From the NCBI GenBank assembly GCA_020636255.1, contig JACJYE010000003.1, positions 248,001 through 312,000 of the forward strand: a stretch of 64,000 nucleotides of DNA, given 5' to 3'. The notes below the pieces were generated by a model, which did not search any database, had not been told where the DNA came from, and saw nothing but the letters and a program-made list of their open reading frames with translations. Shown here in pieces: positions 1-7,330 of this stretch (the first letter of the stretch is position 1; every line of letters starts with the position of its first letter). Source of the DNA: Lewinellaceae bacterium (lineage in GTDB: Bacteria; Bacteroidota; Bacteroidia; Chitinophagales; Saprospiraceae). Position numbers and translations under genes: made by a program.

Positions 1-162
1 TTCAGCGCTTTGGGCCAGCAGGTGCTGGAACGCCGCTGGCGGCAGTGGCTGCCTGGCCGGCAGGAGGCTATTGATGTCAGCCGCCTGCCGCCGGGCTTGT
101 ATACCTGGGTGCTGTCCACTTCCGGGGGGTGGCTGCAGAGTGCGAAGCTGGTGATCCGGTAA
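1..162 (+). CDS. C-terminal fragment of a T9SS-secreted protein
   Basis: The first 53 codons visible read in frame to a TAA stop. They give the typical end of a type IX secretion sorting domain: a 'LGQQVLERR' strand, then 'DVSRLPPGLYTWVL' and a final basic strand ending 'KLVIR'. Such a domain directs proteins across the outer membrane and is usually cleaved or used for surface attachment. The gene begins outside the window, so the passenger domain and function are unknown. Confidence 0.85.
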   Translation, partial: FSALGQQVLERRWRQWLPGRQEAIDVSRLPPGLYTWVLSTSGGWLQSAKLVIR

Positions 163-181
163 GACGGGCCTCTGGCCCGTC
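163..181 (+). terminator. GC-rich hairpin after the partial T9SS gene
   Basis: The arms GACGGGCC and GGCCCGTC are perfect complements around a 3-nt loop and begin directly after the stop codon. There is no T-tract, so intrinsic termination is only a guess. Confidence 0.35.
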
Positions 182-605
182 AAGCGTAGGGCGCCGCCAA
201 AGCTGCCTTAAAGCAGTACTGCCCCTGCATTGCAGCAGAGGTCAATAGCGACTCAGAGATAGAGCGGTTAGGAGCTTACTCCTATTGCAACCAAGGACTC
301 AGTTTTTTAATTGTTACGGAGCAACGCTAAAGTTCTTTTTCCAGGTAGGATGATAAATATTTTTTTGTAATATTGAACTGGCAAAAAAGAATAGGCCAAA
401 ACGCTCCTGACACAAAGATTTCCGGAGTTTTTAATTTGAACCCTTTCTTACCTACCTGTCCGCGATGCTATCGCCGAACCCGTTCGTCGTGCCATAGGCC
501 GGCGGCGCTCTCTTTTTTTGCAGGGCCGATATAAAAAAGCCGGATATACCCTCGCGGAGTAATCGCTATAGTGCCGCCTATACACATTAAATAAGTCACA
601 ATACC
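182..605. other. Intergenic stretch, no gene seen
   Basis: These 424 bases upstream of the next plus-strand gene are AT-rich in the middle (about 300-440) and hold no convincing reading frame, RNA gene or repeat. The promoter of the 606 gene presumably lies here, but no clear Bacteroidota -33/-7 pair (TTTG / TAnnTTTG) was identified. Confidence 0.5.
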
Positions 606-3600
606 ATGAACGAGACGAAATTACTCACCGCCTCTCTATCAAACTGGTTTAACGCGGCCAGCCTGGCGCTCATATTTGGCTTCGCAGGTTTGCAGCAAAC
701 CACTACGCCACGAAACGACGACTATCACAACGCAGCCGGCGCAGCCTTCAAAGACTGTCCATGGATCAGGGTATGTGATGGCGCCTGCACATTCGACCCT
801 ACCCGGACGGTGCTTAAATGGTACTTATCGGCATCATTTCCGGACGCCATCACCGCCGGCCCGGTAGCTGAGGCATACGACTACACGCTGCCGATCATAG
901 ACTGCCCGCTGGTAGACTATGGCTGGGGCCCACAGGAACCTGTTTACCCGACATATCCGTTCTTTTGCGCGGCCAGCTTCACGGTGCCGCTGCCTGAAGT
1001 AACGGACGACTGCCCAAGCTGGGAAATATTAACAGAAGTACTAACGATAATAGAGGTAGAAGACTACGGCCCCGACGGCAACCTGATCGGCGCTCACAGC
1101 GACACGGTAGTGCTTCGCACGATCCCCTGGAATGCTCCGACGCGTGTAGTGAGCGGTATGCCCAGGGGTAACAACTATTTCCGCTACACCTTTACCAACG
1201 CATGCGGCTACGAAGTAGTGACGTATTGCAAGTTCTACATAGAAGACCAGGCCCCACCAGTAGTAAACTGTAACAATGGCCTTCAGGTATCCATTGGTGT
1301 TGACGGCTTTGCCCGGATCTTCGCCGAAGACTTCGGCAGTGGCAGTTGGGATAACTGCGGGGACTATTATTCTGAGGTGCGCCGCAACCAGTTCGACCCG
1401 ATCAGCTATAACTGCGGCACGGCCTTCTCTGATTGGGGCCCGTATGTCGACTTCTACTGCTGCGACGTAGGAGATACGGTAACGATCGAACTGCGTGTGA
1501 CCGACTACTCTGGCAATGCCGATACCTGCTGGCTGGATGTCGTTCCGGAAGAGCATTTACCCCCATACTGCTCCGCACCGCAAAACACGAGCATCGGCTG
1601 TGACAGCCTGCCTCCTGGCTTCGACATTATGGACACCAGCCAGTTGCAGGCCCTGTTCGGCGCGCCGGGCGCAGCCGACAACTGTGAAGTGGAAGCGATG
1701 GAGCTGCCTCCGGTACCGAACCTGGAATGCGGCTTCGGCACCATCATCCGTCGGTTCAGCGCAGAGGACATCCACGGCAACCAGAGCAACAACTTCTGCG
1801 AGCAGGTAGTAACGATCAACGAAGTGCACAACTACGAGATCCGGTTCCCTGCTGACGCATCCTGGAATTGTGGCACGACAAACCCGGACAGCGTAGAGGT
1901 AGTAGAAGAGCTGGCCTGCGACCTGCTGGCCGTTACTTATACCGATGAATTCGCCGGCGCCGCCGGCGATGAGTGCTATGAGATATTGCGTATGTGGAGC
2001 GTTCTCAACTGGTGTCAGTATGACGGCGAAAGTGATCCGCTGGTAGTTAGCCGCGACGAAGACTGCGACGCACAGCCTGGCGATGAGGCCGTATGGGTGC
2101 TTCACCGCCCCAATGGTTACACCTATATCGACCGTGACGACGATGAGGAGGAGCCGAACGACGTGCCGACATCCTTCCAAAACATCTGCTGGGGTATCGA
2201 CGGCTTCTGGCGTCAGGAGGAAGAGGCACATCCGGGTTATTACCAATACCTGCAGATTATCAAAGTATACGATGCCATTGCCCCCGAGATCACCTTTACA
2301 CAGCAGGGGGATTTCTGCAGCTACGACAACATTAATTGCGACGGCGTGGTGGCGTATCCGTTTAAGGTCAACGATTACTGTACGCCGGTTTACCTGGCGG
2401 TCAAGGTATATCTGGATGCCAACGCAGACGGCGCCATCGATTCCGACCTGACGAATACTGGCGCGCTGAGCGGCACGTACCCGAATTACACGATCACGGG
2501 CGAATTCCCGATCGGTTGCCACGCTTTCGAAGTGCAGGTAGAAGACGGCTGCGGCAATTCAGATACCCTACTGCTGCCGTTCTGCGTGATAGACTGCATG
2601 GCGCCGTCCCCGACATGCATCAGCGGCATAGCTCCTCCATTGATGCCGTTCGACAGCAATGGCGACGGTATTTTTGATACAGGCCAGACGGTGATCTGGG
2701 CATCAGACTTCATCACCAGCACGATGAGCGACTGCACAGGCCCTGTGACGTACTCGATCAACCGCAGCGGCAGCCCCGCTGACCCGGGTATAAATAGCCT
2801 GACGCTGACGTGCGCCGACACGGGCACGCTGGTGGTTGAGATATGGGCGTGGGATGGCGCTGGCAACGGCGACTTCTGCGAATCTTACATACTGCCAATG
2901 GACATCTTTGATTTGTGCGCATACGAGCCGATATTCGGCATATTCGGTACAATAACCACGGAGGCGGATAGTGCTGTTGAGGGTATGCAGGTGACCATGA
3001 CAGGCCAGGGTTTTGCTGTGGTGATAACGGGTGCAGATGGAGGCTATGCCTTCACCGGTGTGCAGCAAGGTTACGACTATACGGTGACGCCGCAATGTGA
3101 TAGCGATTACCTCAACGGCGTATCGACCTATGACATCCTACTGATCAGCAAACACATCCTGGGAATACAGCCGCTGGACAGCCCATACAAACGGATCGCA
3201 GCCGACGTGAACAATTCACATACGATCTCGGCCCTGGACATGCTCCAGTTGCGCAAGCTGATCCTGGCTATTGACACCGTGTTCACGAACAATACGAGCT
3301 GGCGTTTTGTGAAGCGTGCATATACCTTCCCGGACCCGGATAACCCCTGGCTCGAGCCTTTCCCCGAGGTGGCCATCATTAACAATTTACCATACTATCT
3401 GGATGGCCAGGACTTCATAGCCATAAAAATAGGCGACCTGAACCTGGACGCGGAAACGAACGGCCTGACGGAAGTAGAAAAGCGTGATATCGCAGGCGTT
3501 TTTGCCTTTCAGGTGGCCGACGCTGTTGTGAAGGCTGGCAATACTTACACCGTACGCTTTGCTACCGGCAGTGCGGATGTAGACGGCTATCAGGGCACGC

Positions 3601-4163
3601 TAATGTTCGACAACGCAGCCCTGGAACTGGTAGACATTGTCAACGGGGCGGCTACGGAAGAGCACTTCGGCCTGACGCGTCTCCGCGAAGGAGCGGCCGC
3701 TACGAGCTGGAACGGCAAAGTAGAGGCTGGCCAGAACCTGTTCAGCCTGGTATTCGAAGCTAAGGCGAACGGCCAACTGAGCGAGCTATTGAGCATCAGC
3801 GACCTTGTGACGAAAGCAGAAGCCTATAATCGCGCCGGTGAGTACATGGATGTAGCCATCCAGTTCAGCACGGGAGAGATAAACCCAATAGCTATTGAGG
3901 CTGGTTTCGAGCTGTATCAGAACAGGCCGAACCCCTTCAAGGGAGAGACGGTTATCGGCTTCGCCCTGCCTGCAGACGCACAGGTGACGATGACGATCAG
4001 CGATGTAACGGGGAGAGTCGTCAGGCTTGTTCGTGCTGACGGCGTTAAAGGATACAACCAGGTGGCCGTAAACGCCAACGGCCTGCCGGCTGGCATACTG
4101 GCCTATACTGTTTCGGCAGGAGCGTTCACGGCTACCAGGAAAATGGTTGTTATGGAACAGTGA
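606..4163 (+). CDS. Large secreted HYR/dockerin-like protein with T9SS sorting domain
   Basis: This 1,185-residue protein starts with a hydrophobic export signal (about 15-30). Residues 100-760 form a Cys-rich series of HYR/Ig-like modules with repeated 'DNCG' and 'VTDYSGN' style strands. Residues about 776-830 look like a carboxypeptidase-regulatory-like fold. Residues about 838-948 resemble a type I dockerin: 'STYDILLISKHILG' and 'AADVNNSHTISALDML' give two Ca-binding-like helices, followed by 'IKIGDLNLDAET'. A cohesin-like beta module (about 962-1095) and a T9SS C-terminal domain (from 'LYQNRPNPFKGET', about 1103-1185) complete it. It is probably surface-attached or released. The substrate or partner is unknown. 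It converges on paaC. Confidence 0.85.
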   Translation: MNETKLLTASLSNWFNAASLALIFGFAGLQQTTTPRNDDYHNAAGAAFKDCPWIRVCDGACTFDPTRTVLKWYLSASFPDAITAGPVAEAYDYTLPIIDCPLVDYGWGPQEPVYPTYPFFCAASFTVPLPEVTDDCPSWEILTEVLTIIEVEDYGPDGNLIGAHSDTVVLRTIPWNAPTRVVSGMPRGNNYFRYTFTNACGYEVVTYCKFYIEDQAPPVVNCNNGLQVSIGVDGFARIFAEDFGSGSWDNCGDYYSEVRRNQFDPISYNCGTAFSDWGPYVDFYCCDVGDTVTIELRVTDYSGNADTCWLDVVPEEHLPPYCSAPQNTSIGCDSLPPGFDIMDTSQLQALFGAPGAADNCEVEAMELPPVPNLECGFGTIIRRFSAEDIHGNQSNNFCEQVVTINEVHNYEIRFPADASWNCGTTNPDSVEVVEELACDLLAVTYTDEFAGAAGDECYEILRMWSVLNWCQYDGESDPLVVSRDEDCDAQPGDEAVWVLHRPNGYTYIDRDDDEEEPNDVPTSFQNICWGIDGFWRQEEEAHPGYYQYLQIIKVYDAIAPEITFTQQGDFCSYDNINCDGVVAYPFKVNDYCTPVYLAVKVYLDANADGAIDSDLTNTGALSGTYPNYTITGEFPIGCHAFEVQVEDGCGNSDTLLLPFCVIDCMAPSPTCISGIAPPLMPFDSNGDGIFDTGQTVIWASDFITSTMSDCTGPVTYSINRSGSPADPGINSLTLTCADTGTLVVEIWAWDGAGNGDFCESYILPMDIFDLCAYEPIFGIFGTITTEADSAVEGMQVTMTGQGFAVVITGADGGYAFTGVQQGYDYTVTPQCDSDYLNGVSTYDILLISKHILGIQPLDSPYKRIAADVNNSHTISALDMLQLRKLILAIDTVFTNNTSWRFVKRAYTFPDPDNPWLEPFPEVAIINNLPYYLDGQDFIAIKIGDLNLDAETNGLTEVEKRDIAGVFAFQVADAVVKAGNTYTVRFATGSADVDGYQGTLMFDNAALELVDIVNGAATEEHFGLTRLREGAAATSWNGKVEAGQNLFSLVFEAKANGQLSELLSISDLVTKAEAYNRAGEYMDVAIQFSTGEINPIAIEAGFELYQNRPNPFKGETVIGFALPADAQVTMTISDVTGRVVRLVRADGVKGYNQVAVNANGLPAGILAYTVSAGAFTATRKMVVMEQ

Positions 4164-4237
4164 AACACAGTGGAACCCTCCTTACTGCTGGCGCAGATCG
4201 AAAGCTAAGAGATCTTATAGCAGCCGGGGCTGGCCCC

Positions 4238-4993
4238 TCACCACTCCATCCCCGGATAAGCCCGCTGCACGAACTGCAGTTCGGCAAGGAGGTGGCCCAG
4301 GTGTTCGGAATGCATTTTACCCGTTTTGCCGCCGCTTTGCATCCAGGCGCCGGTGGGTTGCTGCAAGGTGGCTTCAGCGAGGATAGCGGACACTTTTTCG
4401 TCGTATAGGCCTTTGATGCTGTGCAGGCCGGGGCCGATGCCTGCATCCAGCATAATTTCGTCCACTTCCGTCACTTCAGTGAGCTCACCGGTATACATCC
4501 ACAAATCGTCGAGGGCGGCCTGCATGCGTTGGTGGCTTTCCTCGGTGCCGTCGCCCAGGCGTATCATCCATTCGGAGCTGTAGCGGAGGTGGTAGGTGAT
4601 CTCCTTGATGGATTTTTCGGAGATAGCGCGCAGGTGTTCATCGCGGCTATGGCGCAGCGCTTCGTACTGGAAGTAGTTGAAAGCGTCGAAAAGGAACTGG
4701 CGGGTGATGGTGTGGGCAAAATCCCCATTGGGTTGTTCTACCAGCAGCACATTGCGGTAGCCCCCCACATCGCGCAGGTAGGCCAGGTTGTCTTCGGTTC
4801 GGCCGCTGCCTTCTACCTGGCCGGCGTATTGCAACAGGCTCCGCGCCTGCCCTACCTGGTCGAGCGCGATATTGGTCATGGCGATATCCTGCTCCAGGAT
4901 GGGCCCATGGCCGCACCACTCGGAGAGGCGGTGCCCCAGCACGAGGGCGTTATCGCCGAGGCGGAGGAGGTATTCGAAGAAAGCTTGTTTCAT
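4238..4993 (-). CDS. paaC: 1,2-phenylacetyl-CoA epoxidase subunit PaaC
   Basis: A 251-residue ferritin-like protein matching PaaC, the structural partner of PaaA in the di-iron epoxidase that converts phenylacetyl-CoA to the 1,2-epoxide in aerobic phenylacetate breakdown. Family-typical segments are 'LRLGDNALVLGHRLSEWCG', 'EQDIAMTNIALDQVGQAR' and 'FNYFQYEALRHS'. The length equals the usual ~250 residues. It is third in a paaA-paaB-paaC unit, 72 nt after paaB. No paaD or paaE follows; the next gene is convergent. Cytoplasmic. Confidence 0.95.
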   Translation of the reverse strand: MKQAFFEYLLRLGDNALVLGHRLSEWCGHGPILEQDIAMTNIALDQVGQARSLLQYAGQVEGSGRTEDNLAYLRDVGGYRNVLLVEQPNGDFAHTITRQFLFDAFNYFQYEALRHSRDEHLRAISEKSIKEITYHLRYSSEWMIRLGDGTEESHQRMQAALDDLWMYTGELTEVTEVDEIMLDAGIGPGLHSIKGLYDEKVSAILAEATLQQPTGAWMQSGGKTGKMHSEHLGHLLAELQFVQRAYPGMEW

Positions 4994-5065
4994 GGCTGCA
5001 TAGTTTCATGGCTGCTGAGGAACCTGCAACGTGTAAGCTGTAACGTGCATCCCGCAACCTGTAAC

Positions 5066-5356
5066 CTACATATGTTTCACCTCATCAGGCAGGTTATAAA
5101 AAGTTGGGTGGCGGTAAACCTTGTCATCAGCCGGGTCGAAAAGAGATGCTGCTTGGTTAGGGCTGGAGGCAGTGATGTACCTGGATTCCACCACCCATAT
5201 GCTGACACCCTCGCTGCGGCGGGTGTAGACATCGCGGGCGTTTTCGATGGCCATCTCCGCATCGGCGGCGTGCAGGCTGCCGGCGTGTTTATGGCTCAGG
5301 CCGTTTTTGCTGCGGATAAAAACTTCCCACAGCGGCCAGTTTTTTTTATCGGTCAT
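5066..5356 (-). CDS. paaB: 1,2-phenylacetyl-CoA epoxidase subunit PaaB
   Basis: A 96-residue small subunit that bridges PaaA/PaaC heterodimers in the epoxidase. The start 'WPLWEVFIRSKNGLSHKHAGSL' and the segments 'ALENARDVYTRR'-like and 'VYRHPTFYNLPDEVKHM' are characteristic of PaaB, and the length fits the family (~95). It lies 26 nt after the paaA stop and is co-oriented with paaA and paaC, so co-transcription is expected. Confidence 0.95.
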   Translation of the reverse strand: MTDKKNWPLWEVFIRSKNGLSHKHAGSLHAADAEMAIENARDVYTRRSEGVSIWVVESRYITASSPNQAASLFDPADDKVYRHPTFYNLPDEVKHM

Positions 5357-5378
5357 GAGTTATTTTTTTCAACCTGGG

Positions 5379-5421
5379 AATATCAACCCGCGAGGTTTTT
5401 CAAACCTCGCGGGTTGATATT
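5379..5421. repeat. Perfect 20-bp-stem palindrome forming the 3' end of paaA
   Basis: The left arm AATATCAACCCGCGAGGTTT (5379-5398) is a perfect complement of the right arm (5402-5421) around a 3-nt loop. The paaA stop codon (5383-5385) lies inside the left arm, so the last ~12 PaaA residues are encoded by the palindrome. It could be an RNA hairpin protecting or terminating the message, or a small mobile repeat that landed at the gene end. Confidence 0.85.
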
Positions 5422-6366
5422 TCTTTCTTCCTGCCGCTGCTGGCGTTTCTCCGCGTAGGCCATAGCGGCCTCGCGCACCCAGGCGCCTTGCTCATGGGCT
5501 TTGACGCGGGCCTGCAGCCGCTCGCGGTTGCAGGGGCCATTACCTTTGACGACATTCCAGAATTCCGCCCAGTCGATCTCGCCAAAGTCGTAGTGATCGC
5601 GTTCGTCGTTCCATTTCAGGGCCGGGTCGGGCACCGTCAGGCCGAGATAATCGGCCTGAGGTACGGTAGCGTCGATGAATTGTTGGCGCAATTCATCATT
5701 GGTTTTTCGTTTGATGCGCCAGCGCATGGATTGTTCTGTATGGGTAGAGGCCCCATCGCTGGGGCCGAACATCATCAGGGCGGGCCACCACCAGCGGTTA
5801 AGGGAGTCCTGGGCCATTTGTTTCTGGGCTTCCGTACCGCGGCAGAGGGTGAGCAAAATCTCGTAACCCTGCCGTTGGTGAAAGCTCTCTTCCTTGCAAA
5901 TGCGGACCATAGCGCGGGCGTAGGGCCCGTAGGAGGTGCGCGTGAGCATCACCTGGTTCATAATGGCCGCACCGTCGACCAGCCAGCCGATGGCGCCCAT
6001 ATCGGCCCAGCTCAAAGAGGGGTAATTGAAGATACTGCTGTATTTGGCGGCGCCGGCATGAAGCTCTTCCAGAAGTGTCTCACGATCGATACCCAGGGTC
6101 TCTGCGGCGCCGTACAGGTAGAGGCCGTGGCCGGCTTCATCCTGTATCTTGGCCAGCAGGGCCACCTTGCGGCGCAGAGAGGGCGCGCGCGTCACCCAAT
6201 TGCCCTCCGGCAGCATTCCGACTACTTCGGAATGGGCGTGCTGGGAGATCTGCCGGATCAGGGTCTTACGGTATGCATCCGGCATCCAGTCCTTCGGCTC
6301 GATCTTCTCATCGGCATCGATGCGGGCCTGGAACTGGGCTTCTAGGGCTTTTTGCTTAGGATCCAT
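5383..6366 (-). CDS. paaA: 1,2-phenylacetyl-CoA epoxidase catalytic subunit PaaA
   Basis: A 327-residue catalytic di-iron subunit of the phenylacetyl-CoA epoxidase. Diagnostic stretches include 'IEPKDWMPDAYRKTLIRQISQHAHSE', 'KVALLAKIQDEAGHGLYLY' (EAGH iron ligands), 'KEESFHQRQGYE' (second ligand set) and 'WWWPALMMFGPSD'. It opens the paaABC unit. The start is supported by the family N-terminus. The extreme C-terminus (about the last 12 residues) is encoded by a palindromic repeat and is probably not conserved. A TetR-like operator lies ~90 nt upstream of the start codon, implying induction by phenylacetyl-CoA through the regulator encoded at 32295-32882 (inference). Confidence 0.96.
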   Translation of the reverse strand: MDPKQKALEAQFQARIDADEKIEPKDWMPDAYRKTLIRQISQHAHSEVVGMLPEGNWVTRAPSLRRKVALLAKIQDEAGHGLYLYGAAETLGIDRETLLEELHAGAAKYSSIFNYPSLSWADMGAIGWLVDGAAIMNQVMLTRTSYGPYARAMVRICKEESFHQRQGYEILLTLCRGTEAQKQMAQDSLNRWWWPALMMFGPSDGASTHTEQSMRWRIKRKTNDELRQQFIDATVPQADYLGLTVPDPALKWNDERDHYDFGEIDWAEFWNVVKGNGPCNRERLQARVKAHEQGAWVREAAMAYAEKRQQRQEERNINPRGLKNLAG

Positions 6367-6455
6367 GTTGAAGTATAGTTTTTAGAACAGCGAGGATTGT
6401 TCCATCCAAATCCCCACTGTTTTAACGCTGCAAATATAGCAGGTTTTATCATAAA

Positions 6456-6473
6456 AAACGAACGTTTGTTCGT
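6456..6473. promoter_or_regulatory. Candidate PaaR/TetR operator upstream of paaA
   Basis: The stretch contains ACGAAC-GTTT-GTTCGT, a perfect 6+6 inverted repeat (6458-6473). On the minus strand 6472-6456 reads CGAACAAACGTTCGTTT, which matches 15 of 17 bases of the site at 34122-34138 upstream of paaE-tetR. Recurrence at two paa loci makes it a good candidate binding site for the TetR-family protein at 32295-32882. Confidence 0.7.
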
Positions 6474-6478
6474 GTTGT

Positions 6479-7330
6479 TCATTGGACGGCCACCGATTTT
6501 TCAGTGCGGATAGCAGCGGAAAAATAACCAGGAGCCAGCCCGCTCAGGTTGGCGGAGAGATTCTCCGGGGGCGCCAGGAAAAAAGCATCTTCATCCTGCG
6601 CCGCAGCGCTATCCTGGACCCGCTCCAGCACAGCCTGGAAGAAGCCATAGGTTTGTCGATCTGCCTGAAACAGCTCTACCCGTGCCGTTTGGCCGTAATA
6701 CAGCAGCATTGGCAAAGCCAGGGGCAATTCCCGGTATTGGCCGTCCGCCCCTTCGTCATTATAGAAAAAGTAATACTTCTTACTGAGCAATGGATGGGTA
6801 ACGTAAACCCTGATCCAGGCATAATCGGCCTGGCCGGGGGGGTCCTGGAAGTAAAGCACGATACTGGAGTATAAGTGCCCGTTCTCATCATGGCCTTGTT
6901 GGTGTATGGCGGAATCGACAACGATAGGTATGGCGGGCATCACGGAATGGCCGGTGATCTTTTCATCAGCCGTTTCTATCGTTAGGGTATAGCTGACAGC
7001 CGTTTCGCCCTGGATATTAAAGGAATGGTAATGGCCGGAGCCCAGGTGTAGCAACTCCTCCCGATGGCCGAGGTTGTCTTCAAGAGACACTCTAGCGCCC
7101 GTCACCAACGAAAAAACAGCGGGGCCACCCGGACTGGCCGTACGCGTCAGGACGACGGTTGCGCCTTCGCCTCTGTTGATGCGCCCTTCCACCACGACAG
7201 CACCCAGGCCGTTGGGGCCTTCCAGGGTTGCTTCTTCGGTACATGCCAAAAGGGCCAGCATCAGGGCGAGCAGACAGGCGACGGGGACAGGGCCCTGTTT
7301 TTTCGATATTCTTAAAACGACATTGGCCAT
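6479..7330 (-). CDS. DUF4249-type outer-membrane lipoprotein
   Basis: A 283-residue lipoprotein. A hydrophobic stretch ends in the lipobox 'LMLALLAC' (Cys about 30). The rest is predicted beta-rich and matches the DUF4249 family, whose members sit beside STN-type TonB receptors in Bacteroidota and probably act with them at the cell surface. Its start abuts the stop of the TonB receptor gene (shared base at 7330), so it is translated as the last gene of the Fec-like unit. The ligand is unknown. Confidence 0.8.
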   Translation of the reverse strand: MANVVLRISKKQGPVPVACLLALMLALLACTEEATLEGPNGLGAVVVEGRINRGEGATVVLTRTASPGGPAVFSLVTGARVSLEDNLGHREELLHLGSGHYHSFNIQGETAVSYTLTIETADEKITGHSVMPAIPIVVDSAIHQQGHDENGHLYSSIVLYFQDPPGQADYAWIRVYVTHPLLSKKYYFFYNDEGADGQYRELPLALPMLLYYGQTARVELFQADRQTYGFFQAVLERVQDSAAAQDEDAFFLAPPENLSANLSGLAPGYFSAAIRTEKSVAVQ

